Assembly: GCA_028287745.1 (NCBI GenBank)
Contig: JAQBPB010000049.1
Coordinates: 62,001 to 126,000, forward strand
From: Chloroflexota bacterium
Lineage (GTDB): Bacteria > Chloroflexota > Chloroflexia > Chloroheliales > Chloroheliaceae
Reading direction: 5' to 3'
Length of the DNA stretch: 64,000 nt
Under the pieces are notes generated by a model. The model had not been told where the DNA came from. It saw only the letters and a list, made by a program, of their open reading frames with translations, and searched no databases. The number at the start of each line of letters is the position of its first letter. Positions within the stretch are counted from its first letter, which is position 1. Positions 1 to 8,781 of the stretch are shown in pieces. The position numbers and the translations under genes are program-made.

Positions 1-1767
1 GGTGAAATGATCCCGGTGCCGGTGTTTACCACCCGCCCTGACACGCTGTACGGTGTCACTTTCTTCTTGCTGGCTCCTGAACACCCGCTGGTCGGTAAAT
101 TGACCACGCCGGAAAATAAGGCGGCCATGAACGAGTACCAGTCCAAAGCTCGCGGTGAAACTGAAATAGAGCGCCAGAGTACCAGTACCGACAAAATCAA
201 GACCGGTGTCTTTACCGGCAGTTACGCGACCAACCCGATTAACGGCGAACAGATTCCGATCTGGGTAACCGATTACGTGCTGATGGGTTACGGGACCGGC
301 GCTGTTATGGGCGTTCCGGCCCACGACCAGCGCGACTTTGAGTTTGCCCGGACGATGGGACTGCCCATCAAGCTGGTTTACCAGCCGGAAGGCCGCGAAA
401 TCAAAGAAGAGGACCTGACCGAAGCCCTGGTCCACGAAGGGTCGGTGGTAAACAGCGGCCAGTTCAACGGCCTGCCCGATAGCAAAGAAACTGTCCAGAA
501 GTTCATCCGGTTCCTGGAGGAAAAAGGGGTCGGCAAAGCCGAAGTCACCTACCGCCTGCGCGACTGGTTGATCAGCCGCCAGCGTTACTGGGGTTCCCCA
601 ATCCCGATAATTTATTGCGACCAGGACGGCATCGTGCCGGTGCCGGAAGACCAACTGCCGGTAATCTTGCCGGAGGACGTCAATTTCCGGCCGGACGGCG
701 TTTCACCGCTGAAGTACTTGCCGGAGTTCGTCCATACCACCTGTCCAAAGTGCGGCGGCCCGGCCCGGCGTGAAACTGACACGCTGGATACTTTTATGTG
801 TTCTTCGTGGTACTTCCTGCGTTACTGCGACCCGCATAACCTGGAAGCAGCCTTCGATAAGGGCAAAGTGAACCACTGGATGCCGGTGGACCAGTATACC
901 GGTGGCCCGGAACACGCCACCATGCACTTGCTGTATGCTCGCTTCTTTACAAAAGCCCTGTACGATATGGGTTTGTTGGACTTTGAAGAACCTTTCCGGC
1001 GCTTGTTCCACCAGGGAATGATCCGCTCGGAAGGTAAGAAGATGAGCAAGTCCAGGGGCAAGACGGTTGCGCCGGACGCGCTGGTTGAACAGTTCGGGGC
1101 TGACGCGGTGCGGGCTTTCCTGATGTTCCTGGGGCCTTTCGAACAGGGCGCCGAATGGAACGACAAGACCGAGCAGTTGTTGATCGGGGTTAGCCGTTTC
1201 TTGAACCGGGTCTGGAACCTGATTCACGCCGGGATTGGGGCCGAGCCTACCCTGGTAACCGCTACGCCGGACGTTGAGAAGCAAGTCCGCCGGGCGACCC
1301 ACAAAACTATCAAGCGCGTGGTGGACGACCTGGGCCACTGGTCTTTCAACACGGCCCTGTCCGGCCTGATGGAATTCAGCAATACTCTGACCGAAGTTGC
1401 TTCCAAAGAACCGGGTATTCATGCTAACCCGGCCTGGAAGGAAGCGGTTGATACTTTGCTGCTGCTGCTGGCCCCGCTGACACCCCATATTGCCGAAGAA
1501 CTGTGGCAGAAGATCGGCCATAGCGGCAGTATTCACAGCCAGAGCATGCCGGTCTTCGAGCCATCCCTGGCCGCCGATGATATTCTGACTATCATTGTCC
1601 AGATTAACGGCAAGGTCCGTGACAAGTTGGACCTTGTTTCCGGACTGAACGAAGATGAGGTCAAAGCCCATGTACTGGCTTCACCGAAAGTCGCCTCGGC
1701 GATTGGCGAAGGCCACCCTAAAAAGGTGATCTATGTCCCCGGCAAGCTGGTCAATATCGTAGTCTAA
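1..1767 (+). CDS. leuS: Leucyl-tRNA synthetase, 5' end missing
   Basis: Class I aminoacyl-tRNA synthetase that charges tRNA-Leu in the cytoplasm. The reading frame is open from base 1, so the gene begins upstream of the window; 588 codons are present and the N-terminal HIGH half is absent. The visible part starts in the CP1 editing domain (FTTRPDTLYG near the start; the GTGAVMGVPAHDQRD editing-site signature follows). Next come the return of the catalytic domain, the KMSKS loop at 1039-1053 (KKMSKSRG), the helical anticodon-binding domain and the C-terminal domain ending in the usual VxGKLVNIVV tail. Zinc-type cysteines (CPKCGG) lie near 750. A strong terminator follows. Identification is firm. 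Confidence 0.97.
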   Translation, partial: GEMIPVPVFTTRPDTLYGVTFFLLAPEHPLVGKLTTPENKAAMNEYQSKARGETEIERQSTSTDKIKTGVFTGSYATNPINGEQIPIWVTDYVLMGYGTGAVMGVPAHDQRDFEFARTMGLPIKLVYQPEGREIKEEDLTEALVHEGSVVNSGQFNGLPDSKETVQKFIRFLEEKGVGKAEVTYRLRDWLISRQRYWGSPIPIIYCDQDGIVPVPEDQLPVILPEDVNFRPDGVSPLKYLPEFVHTTCPKCGGPARRETDTLDTFMCSSWYFLRYCDPHNLEAAFDKGKVNHWMPVDQYTGGPEHATMHLLYARFFTKALYDMGLLDFEEPFRRLFHQGMIRSEGKKMSKSRGKTVAPDALVEQFGADAVRAFLMFLGPFEQGAEWNDKTEQLLIGVSRFLNRVWNLIHAGIGAEPTLVTATPDVEKQVRRATHKTIKRVVDDLGHWSFNTALSGLMEFSNTLTEVASKEPGIHANPAWKEAVDTLLLLLAPLTPHIAEELWQKIGHSGSIHSQSMPVFEPSLAADDILTIIVQINGKVRDKLDLVSGLNEDEVKAHVLASPKVASAIGEGHPKKVIYVPGKLVNIVV

Positions 1768-1823
1768 ATACGGGTTTTACCTGGCAAAAGCTGCCTGTTA
1801 AAGGTAACAATCCGCCCTAAATC

Positions 1824-1876
1824 AAAAGTCCCTTTGGACCGATTTCTAAGGAAATTAGTCCAAAGGGACTTTTTTC
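1824..1876 (+). terminator. Rho-independent terminator after leuS
   Basis: A 16-base arm beginning AAAAGTCCCTTTGG at 1824 pairs with its complement at 1858-1873 across an 18-base loop and runs into a T tract. It lies 57 bases after the leuS stop. In the rest of the gap, up to the small gene at 2072, I see only that gene's AAGGAAGG ribosome binding site. Confidence 0.88.
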
Positions 1877-2071
1877 ATTGAAATTTATTTTGCCGTTTTT
1901 ATGGGGCTGCATGAAGTAACTGGAAAGGTTAAGGACTTAGCGGAGCCAATACGGCCTTACCAGTGGTACATAATTTGCCGTTTCCTGTAATTAACTGAAA
2001 ATTGCCGGGAGTCATTTGTCTGATGATTTACAGGCTTTATTTTAAGTATTTTATTAAGGAAGGAACAAAAA

Positions 2072-2332
2072 ATGGCACACGAGTCCGATAATACAAATAA
2101 CCAGCAGGCCGCCGCTCAGGGCCATGGTTTGACGTCCGAGGAAGCCCGGAAGGCCGGGTTGGGGAATGAAAATTTACAGGAAGGTAAAGATTACGTGGTT
2201 GAATACGGCCGGGTGGAAAACGCCGAGGGCCAGTTCCAGACTAAAAGTGGCGGCAGCCAGCCCGCCACACAACCGCTGAACGATAATTTAAACGATGACG
2301 ATGTCAGCCAGCGGATGGGTTTCAAAGAATAA
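2072..2332 (+). CDS. Small hydrophilic protein, unknown function
   Basis: 86 residues, not recognised. It is polar and acidic, with Asn/Gln-rich ends (DNTNNQQ near the start, NDNLNDDDV near the end) and a central part containing LTSEEARKAGLGNE and DYVVEYGRVENAEGQF. It has no signal peptide, membrane segment or cysteine, so a soluble cytoplasmic protein is likely. The AAGGAAGG sequence 8 bases before the ATG is a good ribosome binding site, and codon use matches the neighbours, so the gene looks real. It stands alone between two terminator-like structures. Confidence 0.7.
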   Translation: MAHESDNTNNQQAAAQGHGLTSEEARKAGLGNENLQEGKDYVVEYGRVENAEGQFQTKSGGSQPATQPLNDNLNDDDVSQRMGFKE

Positions 2333-2393
2333 CCGGCCGGAAATAAACTAAAGTTTGTCCTGACTGGAGAGTTCGCTGTTCCCGGTTGGGGCC

Positions 2394-2419
2394 GGGCCTG
2401 GTCATTAATGACCAGGCCC
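2394..2419. terminator. 26-bp perfect palindrome between convergent genes
   Basis: GGGCCTGGTCATTAATGACCAGGCCC spans 2394-2419 (arms GGGCCTGGTCATT and its exact complement). It lies between the 86-residue gene and the convergent MFS gene and could end transcription from both sides. The following T tract is weak in both directions, so a processing or pausing role is also possible. Confidence 0.5.
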
Positions 2420-2445
2420 ATTTATCGGGATTAACAACCGGGTTT

Positions 2446-3903
2446 TTATTCCGGACCCGGTCCTTGCAGCGGGTCAGGGGTGGGTTTCTCGTTGCGAAAC
2501 AGGACCAGGGCCAGGATTGCCCCCGTACCGGCGAACCCGGCTGCGGTCAGGAAACCCACCTGGAACCCGCTGACTAAAGCCTGGGAATGGTTTGTCAGCG
2601 GTGAAGCCCCCGCGGTTATCGCCGCCGCCAGGGTCGCGACTATCGCCAGCCCGACAGAGATACCGACCTGCTGCATGGTATTTATCAGGCCGGAAGCCAG
2701 GCCCGCTTTTGAATGTGGCACCCCTGAAACCGCCGCTATGGTCAGCGGGATACCGGAGCCGGTCAGGCCCAGGCCGAACAGGAATGTGCCGGGCAATAAG
2801 CCGGTTAGATACGATGAGCCTGTTTCCAGCCGGCTCAGTAAAAGTAACCCTACCATAAAAATGGTAAGACTGACCGGGACCACCCGCCGTACCCCCAACC
2901 TGGTTACCGCCCGGGCCGAAATAGTCGCCGCGAAAATTGTCGCGACTTCAAACGGCAGCAGGGCCAGCCCGGCTTCGAGGGCCGAATAGCCCAGGACCTG
3001 CTGCATGTAGAGAGTTATTAAAAAGAGGGTCGAGCCGATACAGGCTGCGAAGAAAAGGCTTACCAGGTTGGCGACGGTCAGGCGGCGGTAGCGGAAAATA
3101 GTAAAATCGACCATCGGGGCGGGGCTTTTCAGCTCGATAACCACGAACAGGGCCATTAAAACAATGGTCGCGCCAAAAGAGCCAAGCGTTACGAGTGAAG
3201 TCCAGCCTTGCTCGGCGGTCTGGACCAGCGTGTATACCAGCAGCACCAGGGCAGCCGTGACGCTCAAAGCTCCCAGCAGGTCAAAACCCTGGTCATTGTC
3301 CAGGCCGGGGCTTTTCTCCAGGTAAATCAGGCTAAGGACGGCGACCACCACTCCCACCGGGATGTTGATTAAGAAGACCCACTGCCAGCCCAGAAACTGG
3401 GTCAAAATCCCGCCCAGCAGCAGCCCGGCAACCGCGCCAATCCCGCTCATTGCCCCAAAGGTGCCCAGGGCCCGGTCGTGTTCTTTACCCTGGGGAAAGG
3501 TGACAGTTAGAATGGAGAGGGCCGCCGGTGAAATTATCGCCGCCGCGATGCCCTGGACTACCCGCGCCGCGATCAGTTGGATGTCGGAAATGCCAAACCC
3601 GGCCGCCAATGAAGCGAGCGAAAACAGGATTATTCCGAAGATAAAGAGCTTGCGGCGGCCCATTACATCGGCTACCCGGCCGCCTAGCAGTAGAAACCCG
3701 GCAAACATCAACAGGTAGGCGTTGGCTACCCATTGCAAATTTTGGGTAGAAAAGTTTAAGGCATGCTGGATGGCGGGTAAGGCAATATTAACCACCGTGG
3801 TATCCAGGACTACAATGAACTGCGTTGAGCAAAGCAGGAGTAGCACCATGCGGCTGTTATACACCTGTCGGGAAGGAGTAACTAATTTTTGCTGGCTTGT
3901 CAA
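2446..3903 (-). CDS. MFS transporter, DHA2 (EmrB/QacA) family
   Basis: Proton-driven multidrug exporter of the inner membrane, 485 residues, the usual length for a 14-helix DHA2 protein. Helix 1 carries QFIVVLDTTVVNIALPAI, the family signature with its membrane Asp. The loop 2-3 motif A is present as GGRVADVMGRRK, and motif C near residues 150-170 as GIGAVAGLLLGGILTQ. The long open frame begins with TTG at 3903, preceded by AGAAAGAG; an ATG 17 codons inside (before VLLLLCSTQ) would leave a shorter cytoplasmic tail. The substrate cannot be told from sequence. Nothing nearby suggests a dedicated partner or repressor. Confidence 0.9.
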   Translation of the reverse strand: MTSQQKLVTPSRQVYNSRMVLLLLCSTQFIVVLDTTVVNIALPAIQHALNFSTQNLQWVANAYLLMFAGFLLLGGRVADVMGRRKLFIFGIILFSLASLAAGFGISDIQLIAARVVQGIAAAIISPAALSILTVTFPQGKEHDRALGTFGAMSGIGAVAGLLLGGILTQFLGWQWVFLINIPVGVVVAVLSLIYLEKSPGLDNDQGFDLLGALSVTAALVLLVYTLVQTAEQGWTSLVTLGSFGATIVLMALFVVIELKSPAPMVDFTIFRYRRLTVANLVSLFFAACIGSTLFLITLYMQQVLGYSALEAGLALLPFEVATIFAATISARAVTRLGVRRVVPVSLTIFMVGLLLLSRLETGSSYLTGLLPGTFLFGLGLTGSGIPLTIAAVSGVPHSKAGLASGLINTMQQVGISVGLAIVATLAAAITAGASPLTNHSQALVSGFQVGFLTAAGFAGTGAILALVLFRNEKPTPDPLQGPGPE

Positions 3904-4120
3904 AATCGCTCTTTCTGTTATAAGTGAAATTTGATTATAGCTGATACGGCAGTGCCAGGTCTATGGTATGCCAGGACATTTTCAAGGGTTTACTATATAA
4001 TAGGTAGGCAATCTGTGAATAAAGTTGATTTACCAGGGAAATTTGCGATTTACCCTGTTTATTACAGAAGCTTTAACAAAGGGTTAAAGTCCGCTCGCGC
4101 GACCGAGTTTTGAGCTTAAC

Positions 4121-4149
4121 TTGACCTTAAAAGATAAAAGTGGTATACT
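4121..4149 (+). promoter_or_regulatory. Sigma-70 promoter for rpmG-secE-nusG
   Basis: TTGACC at 4121-4126 and TATACT at 4144-4149 are separated by exactly 17 bases. Transcription would start near 4157, about 118 bases before rpmG. This is the strongest promoter-like sequence in the 3904-4274 gap. A TATAAT at 3996 has no convincing -35 partner, and I see nothing else in the gap. Confidence 0.75.
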
Positions 4150-4274
4150 TAATTCATTCGTGGGGACAGAACCCCCGAATTTTTTTGACTGTTTTTAGCG
4201 CCCGGCCTGTAGAAGAAAACTCCTGCCCGCGCTAGAAAAGGCTGGACAAGTTTTAGAGAAAGAGACCTTTTAAA

Positions 4275-4439
4275 ATGGCAGCTAAGAAGGATCGCATTGT
4301 AATTCACCTGGCCTGCACCACTTGCAAGGAGCGCAATTACACTACTTCCAAGAATAAGCGGAACGACCCGAACCGTCTGGAATTCAACAAGTATTGCCGA
4401 CGCTGCCGGGATCACATCCTGCACCGCGAAACCAAGTAA
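4275..4439 (+). CDS. rpmG: 50S ribosomal protein L33
   Basis: 54-residue ribosomal protein of the large subunit. It has the zinc-binding form with two cysteine pairs, CTTC and CRRC, flanking [20 protein letters not shown], and ends [10 protein letters not shown]. The ATG follows AGAGAAAGAGACC. Its place immediately before secE-nusG-rplK-rplA is the widespread bacterial order and supports the call. The zinc-containing form suggests growth under zinc-sufficient conditions, although a zinc-free paralogue could exist elsewhere. Confidence 0.95.
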   Translation: MAAKKDRIVIHLACTTCKERNYTTSKNKRNDPNRLEFNKYCRRCRDHILHRETK

Positions 4440-4571
4440 TAACGGGGCGCAAGCCCGGTTTATTTGCTGTAAAGAGTTGCAGACTAGCCCGGAATTGACC
4501 GCACGGTCACAGGCTTTATGGATTTAAGCCTGGTTAAATAGCACCGGTAAGCAGAAAGAGTAAGAATTAAC

Positions 4572-4802
4572 ATGGCTGAAAAAAGTTTGCTTGACGATCC
4601 TACAAAGGAACCTGCTATAGTCCGGTTCGTCAAAGATGAGCGAGCAGAAGTTCAAAAGGTAGAATGGCCCAGCCGGAAAGATACCCGCAATCTTACGATT
4701 GTGGTATTAGCCCTGACTGCTGTCATGTCTGCTGTCCTTGGATCGCTCGACCTGGTGCTGACTTTCCTTTATTCTACCTTTCAGAGTCTAATCCGTGGCT
4801 AA
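4572..4802 (+). CDS. secE: Preprotein translocase subunit SecE
   Basis: 76-residue single-helix form of SecE, the clamp subunit of the SecYEG channel. The conserved amphipathic stretch FVKDERAEVQKVEWPSRKD (residues about 18-36) is followed by one membrane helix (LTIVVLALTAVMSAVLGSLD). It sits between rpmG and nusG as in most bacteria. The stop codon lies 16 bases before the preferred nusG ATG, so the two are co-transcribed and probably translationally coupled. Confidence 0.95.
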   Translation: MAEKSLLDDPTKEPAIVRFVKDERAEVQKVEWPSRKDTRNLTIVVLALTAVMSAVLGSLDLVLTFLYSTFQSLIRG

Positions 4803-4818
4803 AGCCGGAGGAATGGTA

Positions 4819-5724
4819 ATGACCCAGCCCGAAGATTATAATAAAGATGATGTCACCTTTGAAGGTAAGTCCAACGCTCCTACGGAGACCGAGGGCTACC
4901 CTAGTGGCACCCCGATAGAGGCACTTAGCGGGGCTGAGCCAATCGACCTCGAAAGTGACTCAGGTACCGAAGCGATAGTCGAGGAAGGTACGGAGCCTGG
5001 TAGTAACGTTTTAGGCACTACCGCCGTGGAAACTTTTGAGTCCGGTTCTACTGTAGCCTTCGATAATACCGCTACGCAGGAAGTGGCCGCCAATCCAACG
5101 GTCGAACCAACTACCCGGAACTTGACCGAAGCCGCTGAAGCGACCGCCGATCACAAACGGGCTTCGCTGGCCCCCAGCACCGGGCAGCAAGAAAACCTGG
5201 GCCGCCGCTGGTATGTTATCCATACCTACTCAGGCTATGAAAACAAAGTCAAACGCGCTCTGGAACGCCGTATCGAGTCCATGGATATGCGGGATAAAAT
5301 CTACCGGATTGTCGTCCCCACAATGGAAGAGACCGAAATTAAAAACGGCGCTCGCCACACTGTCCAGCGCAAGGTATATCCCGGCTATGTCCTGGTCGAA
5401 ATGATGATGACCGATGAGTCCTGGTATGTTGTTCGCAACACCCAGGGCGTGACCAGCTTTGTAGGGAGCGGTAACAAGCCAACCCCCCTGGCTGATGATG
5501 AAGTCGGTACGATCATGCACCAGATGGAAGCCGAGGCTCCCAAGGTCAAGACCTCCTTCCAGGTCGGCCAGGCTGTCAAGATTGTCGATGGGCCGTTCAG
5601 CGAATTTACTGGCAATATCGATACGATTGATAATGTCAAGAATAAGATTACGGTTATGGTTTCCATCTTCGGACGTGAAACCCCGCTTACCCTGGACTTT
5701 TTACAGGTCGAGCGAATCGTTTAG
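4819..5724 (+). CDS. nusG: Transcription elongation factor NusG with long N-terminal extension
   Basis: Binds RNA polymerase and couples it to ribosomes or Rho. I place the start at 4819 because GGAGG at 4807-4811 lies 7 bases upstream; the open frame itself extends back to a GTG at 4795. The 301-residue protein has an NGN domain beginning at RRWYVIHTYSGYENKVK (about residue 132), with YPGYVLVEM, and a C-terminal KOW domain (VGQAVKIVDGPFSEFTG). Both domains are normal. Ahead of them lie about 130 residues that are acidic and rich in Thr, Glu, Ser and Ala with no predicted fold, making the protein roughly two thirds longer than a typical NusG of about 180. Confidence 0.95.
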   Translation: MTQPEDYNKDDVTFEGKSNAPTETEGYPSGTPIEALSGAEPIDLESDSGTEAIVEEGTEPGSNVLGTTAVETFESGSTVAFDNTATQEVAANPTVEPTTRNLTEAAEATADHKRASLAPSTGQQENLGRRWYVIHTYSGYENKVKRALERRIESMDMRDKIYRIVVPTMEETEIKNGARHTVQRKVYPGYVLVEMMMTDESWYVVRNTQGVTSFVGSGNKPTPLADDEVGTIMHQMEAEAPKVKTSFQVGQAVKIVDGPFSEFTGNIDTIDNVKNKITVMVSIFGRETPLTLDFLQVERIV

Positions 5725-5740
5725 CATTTATCCAGTGGGA

Positions 5741-5755
5741 GAAGGTTTAACCTTC
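5741..5755 (+). promoter_or_regulatory. Short hairpin ahead of rplK, possible L1 operator
   Basis: GAAGGTTTAACCTTC (5-bp stem, 5-base loop) is flanked by GGGA and GCC in the nusG-rplK gap. In many bacteria L1 binds the rplK leader and represses the L11-L1 genes, and this is the only structured element in the right place. The match is by position only. Confidence 0.25.
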
Positions 5756-5800
5756 GCCAACCGGGAGTAATTCCCAATACCACAAAAGGAGTGACACAAA

Positions 5801-6226
5801 GTGGCTAAAAAAGTAAAAGCTATTGTAAAGTTGCAACTGCCTGCGGGCAAGGCAACTCCGGCCCCGCCGGTCGGTCCGGCCCTCGGTCAGCACGGTATCA
5901 ACCTGATGGGTTTTGTAAAAGAGTACAACGAACGCACCTCGCAGCAGGTTGGTGAAATCATCCCGGTAGAAATTACCGTGTTCGAAGACCGCTCCTTTAC
6001 CTTTATCCTCAAGACCCCACCGGTTGCCGATATGCTGCGCAAAGCGATCAAGATCGACAAGGGCAGCGGCAAGCCGAACAAGGAAAAGGTCGGCAAGATT
6101 ACCCAGCAGCAAATCCGCGAGATCTCCGAGCGCAAGATTAAAGACACCAACGGCGTCGAAATTGAAGACGTTATGAAGATGGTAGCCGGAACAGCCCGCA
6201 GTATGGGCATTGATGTAACCAATTAA
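5801..6226 (+). CDS. rplK: 50S ribosomal protein L11
   Basis: 141 residues, the standard length. L11 binds 23S rRNA at the GTPase-associated centre. The N-terminal domain has the family signature [23 protein letters not shown], and the RNA-binding C-terminal domain carries [16 protein letters not shown] and ends in [19 protein letters not shown] lies 9 bases before the start, which the sequence shows as GTG. It forms an operon with rplA. Confidence 0.97.
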   Translation: MAKKVKAIVKLQLPAGKATPAPPVGPALGQHGINLMGFVKEYNERTSQQVGEIIPVEITVFEDRSFTFILKTPPVADMLRKAIKIDKGSGKPNKEKVGKITQQQIREISERKIKDTNGVEIEDVMKMVAGTARSMGIDVTN

Positions 6227-6294
6227 GTGGGAGGACGTTTTTAAACGCTGTTTAGAAAACGCCCGCCAATACCACCAGGAGGTAAATAATAATT

Positions 6295-7005
6295 ATGGAA
6301 CACGGTAAGAAATATCGTGAAGTCGCCAAGCTGGTCGAGCCTGAAAAGCTTTACAATTTAGATGAAGCCATTGACCTGCTCAAGAAAATCAGCTATGTGA
6401 AATTCGACCCGACTATCGAATTGCATTTCCGGTTGGGCATCGACCCCCGCCACGCCGATCAGCAGATCCGCAGCACCGCTACTCTGCCCCATGGCACCGG
6501 TAAGACCGTTCGCATCCTGGTCTTTACTCAGGGCGAAGGCGAGAGCCTGGCCCGCCAGGCTGGCGCTGATTATGTCGGCAGTGACGACCTGATCAAGCAG
6601 ATTGAAGCTGGGTGGACCGATTTCGATATCGCGATCGCTACCCCGGAGCAAATGGCTAAAGTTGGTCGTTTAGGTAAAATCCTCGGTCGCCGGGGCTTGA
6701 TGCCGAACCCCAAATCTGGTACAATTTCCCAGCCGGGTGACCTGCCCCGCGTAATTCAAGAAGTACGCCGCGGTAAAGTCGAATTCCGCAACGACAAGAC
6801 CGGTTTGGTCCATGTCGGTGTCGGCAAACTGAGCTTTAACGAACAGCAGATCAAAGAAAATGTCGTAAGTTTGATTGACGGTATCGTCCGCAACAAACCG
6901 ACCGGCGCCAAGGGTGTTTACGTTCAGTCGATCACCCTGACCAGCACGATGTCCCCCGGTATCCGGTTGGATGTCAACCCGGTTCTGGCTGAAGTCGCCT
7001 CCTAA
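6295..7005 (+). CDS. rplA: 50S ribosomal protein L1
   Basis: 236 residues, normal for L1, which forms the mobile L1 stalk that handles deacylated tRNA at the E site and often represses its own operon. Signatures include FDPTIELHFRLGIDPRHADQQ, LPHGTGKTVRI, and the L1 motif GRLGKILGRRGLMPNPKSGT. The AGGAGG ribosome binding site is followed by a spacer to ATG 6295. Between rplK and rplA, an imperfect hairpin at 6236-6261 (CGTTTT paired with AAAACG, AAAC with GTTT) could be a processing or L1-binding structure. Confidence 0.97.
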   Translation: MEHGKKYREVAKLVEPEKLYNLDEAIDLLKKISYVKFDPTIELHFRLGIDPRHADQQIRSTATLPHGTGKTVRILVFTQGEGESLARQAGADYVGSDDLIKQIEAGWTDFDIAIATPEQMAKVGRLGKILGRRGLMPNPKSGTISQPGDLPRVIQEVRRGKVEFRNDKTGLVHVGVGKLSFNEQQIKENVVSLIDGIVRNKPTGAKGVYVQSITLTSTMSPGIRLDVNPVLAEVAS

Positions 7006-7016
7006 GGCCTTAAAAA

Positions 7017-7039
7017 GGACAATCTTTCAAAGATTGTCC
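7017..7039 (+). other. Intergenic hairpin after rplA
   Basis: GGACAATC pairs with GATTGTCC across a loop of TTTCAAA, 11 bases after the rplA stop. No T tract follows, so it is more likely an mRNA 3'-end stabiliser or processing site separating rplKA from rplJL than a simple terminator. Confidence 0.5.
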
Positions 7040-7179
7040 ATTGATACCTGTTTGGCCCACTGGAGCAACCGGTTTTTAACCGTTAGATCCCGGGTGCGGC
7101 CAAACGAACCAAGTCTGGCCCGGTATCGCCAGGGCGAGCAATCGCTTTTGAAAATTGAAGAGTTATCTCTTTAAGTACC

Positions 7180-7406
7180 ATACCAATGACAGCCGGTGTC
7201 CTCGCAGAGGACTTAAGCCACGCTAAAGCAAGGGCCCGCCGAGGTAAGGGTGCGAAAGAGGGTTACATCTATCAAGAGTCTGGTTTATAACCGGCTGCGA
7301 CCGCTTCAGGTGGTCCGCTAACGGTTGTATCACCCGGCTTGCGATAATAAAACCCCTTGCGCCCGCCTCTCACCTTTGTGGAGGCCCGGCTGTCAAGGGG
7401 TTTTTG
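7180..7406 (+). ncRNA. Ribosomal L10 leader (autoregulatory RNA)
   Basis: The 480-base gap before rplJ contains a GC-rich folded stretch with CCCGCCGAGGTAAGGGTGCG near 7225-7245, resembling the conserved core of L10 leaders. In those leaders the L10(L12)4 complex binds its own mRNA and sets the choice between antitermination and termination. The position directly before rplJ-rplL and the attenuator hairpin at its end fit that mechanism. The 5' edge is approximate. In the 7040-7180 stretch I see no clear promoter. Confidence 0.75.
7349..7406 (+). terminator. Attenuator terminator of the L10 leader
   Basis: AAAACCCCTTG at 7349-7359 pairs with CAAGGGGTTTTT at 7394-7405, closing an inner GC-rich stem, and ends in a T run. 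It lies 80 bases before rplJ, where the leader would stop transcription when L10-L12 is in excess. Confidence 0.8.
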
Positions 7407-7486
7407 ATTTTAGACCGTTGCCCGGTTTTACCGCCGGGTGGTCTGAAGCCTGAAAGTTATCTTAAATCTGAAGGGGGTGAATAGAG

Positions 7487-8029
7487 ATGCCTACCGAACG
7501 CAAGGCCGGTAAAATCTCGAATTTGCAGGAACTGTTAGGTGGCAGCGCCCTGTCGATTCTTACCGAATATCGTGGTCTGAAAGTTTCGGAACTGACCAAG
7601 CTCCGCAACGACCTCCGGCCAAAAGGCACCGAGTACCACGTAGCTAAAAATACGTTGTTGCTCCGGGCGGCTAACGAACTGGGTTACACTGGTTTGGATG
7701 AAGCCCTGGCTGGTCCGACCGCCGTTGCCTTTGTAAAAGAGGACCTCTCTGGTGGCGCTAAGGCGGTACTGGATTTTGCCCGGACCAACAAGACTATTGT
7801 TGTCAAGTCGGCAATCCTCAATGGCAAGTTGCTTGGCCCCGATCAACTGGAAGCCATCACCAAGCTGAAAAGCAAGAATGAACTGGTTGCCAATATGCTT
7901 GGTTCGTTGCTGGCTCCGCCCCGCAACCTGGTCAACGTACTTTCCCAGACTACCCGCAGCCTGGTAAACGTGCTGGACGCCTACCGCAAGCAGTTGGAAG
8001 AAGGCGGCGAAGCCGCTCCGACCGCCTAG
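7487..8029 (+). CDS. rplJ: 50S ribosomal protein L10
   Basis: 180 residues. It is the base of the L7/L12 stalk. Family features include the N-terminal 23S-binding region (LSILTEYRGLKVSELTKLR, RPKGTEYHVAKNTLL) and an Ala-rich C-terminal helix to which L7/L12 dimers attach (VNVLDAYRKQLEEGG). AAGGGGGTG precedes the ATG. Expression is probably controlled by the leader upstream. It is co-transcribed with rplL 111 bases later. Confidence 0.97.
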   Translation: MPTERKAGKISNLQELLGGSALSILTEYRGLKVSELTKLRNDLRPKGTEYHVAKNTLLLRAANELGYTGLDEALAGPTAVAFVKEDLSGGAKAVLDFARTNKTIVVKSAILNGKLLGPDQLEAITKLKSKNELVANMLGSLLAPPRNLVNVLSQTTRSLVNVLDAYRKQLEEGGEAAPTA

Positions 8030-8140
8030 TTACCGGCAGTCAATTTAGACTGCTACTCTAAATAAATTGGAAGTTTTTTCAGTAGCCTTATCTGATTGAG
8101 AGCCGGCAACTGACAAGAGTTTTATGAAAGGAATTGCATA

Positions 8141-8530
8141 ATGGCTACCATCGCCCAGATTGTTGAAGACATCAAGACTTTGAACGTGCTGGAAGTTTCC
8201 GAGCTGGTTAAGCTTCTGGAAGACACCTTTGGCGTAACCGCTTCCGCCCCGGTCGCGTTTGCCGCTGCCCCGGCTGCCGCCGGTGATGGCGCCGCCGCCG
8301 CCCCCGCTGCCGTTGAGCAGACCGAGTTCGACGTAATCCTCCAGGAAATCGGCGCGAACAAGATCAACGTCATCAAGGCCGTCCGCGAACTGACCTCCCT
8401 CGGCTTGAAAGAAGCCAAGGACCTGGTTGAAGCCGCTCCTAAGGCCATCAAAGAAGGCGTTACCAAGGAAGAAGCCGAAGCCGCTCGTAGCAAACTGACT
8501 GAAGCCGGCGCTACCGCTGTCGTAAAGTAA
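8141..8530 (+). CDS. rplL: 50S ribosomal protein L7/L12
   Basis: 129 residues, typical length. The N-terminal dimerisation domain ([19 protein letters not shown]) is joined by an Ala/Pro hinge at residues about 40-65 to the C-terminal factor-binding domain ([23 protein letters not shown], then [10 protein letters not shown]). It recruits EF-Tu and EF-G to the ribosome. AAAGGAATTG precedes the start. A strong terminator follows, so this ends the ribosomal block; rpoB is not next to it here. Confidence 0.98.
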   Translation: MATIAQIVEDIKTLNVLEVSELVKLLEDTFGVTASAPVAFAAAPAAAGDGAAAAPAAVEQTEFDVILQEIGANKINVIKAVRELTSLGLKEAKDLVEAAPKAIKEGVTKEEAEAARSKLTEAGATAVVK

Positions 8531-8558
8531 TCAGGGTTTAAATCCTGATAGGTAAATT

Positions 8559-8596
8559 AAGGCCCGGCGCTGCCTCTGGTAGTGCCGGGCCTTTTT
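8559..8596 (+). terminator. Rho-independent terminator after rplL
   Basis: AAGGCCCGGC pairs with GCCGGGCCTT over a loop of about 16 bases and ends in TTTTT. It closes the rplJL unit. Confidence 0.92.
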
Positions 8597-8781
8597 ATTT
8601 AACCAATATTCCCCTCCAAAAGCTGGCAAACCTGGCTTTCTTTCCAGGCCGCAAATTTTGTGGTAAGGTGAAAGCCAATTGGTATATTTCTTGCTTGCCA
8701 GTTAAAAGAGTTTCATGGCTGGAACCGGCCCAAACCGGTTATTCGGATGCTTTTACCACCAGATAGAAATGAGTTAGTGTC

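Noticed and set aside
703..1671. 322-residue open frame antisense to leuS
   Set aside because: A shadow frame opposite leuS in a GC-rich gene; no ribosome binding site, no recognisable domain, and the sense frame is certain.
4149..4424. 91-residue minus-strand frame
   Set aside because: Covers the rpmG gene in antisense; rpmG is supported by its zinc motifs and position.
4440..4571. tRNA gene between rpmG and secE, as in many bacteria
   Set aside because: No cloverleaf or T-loop GTTCGA-type sequence; only a short GC hairpin after rpmG.
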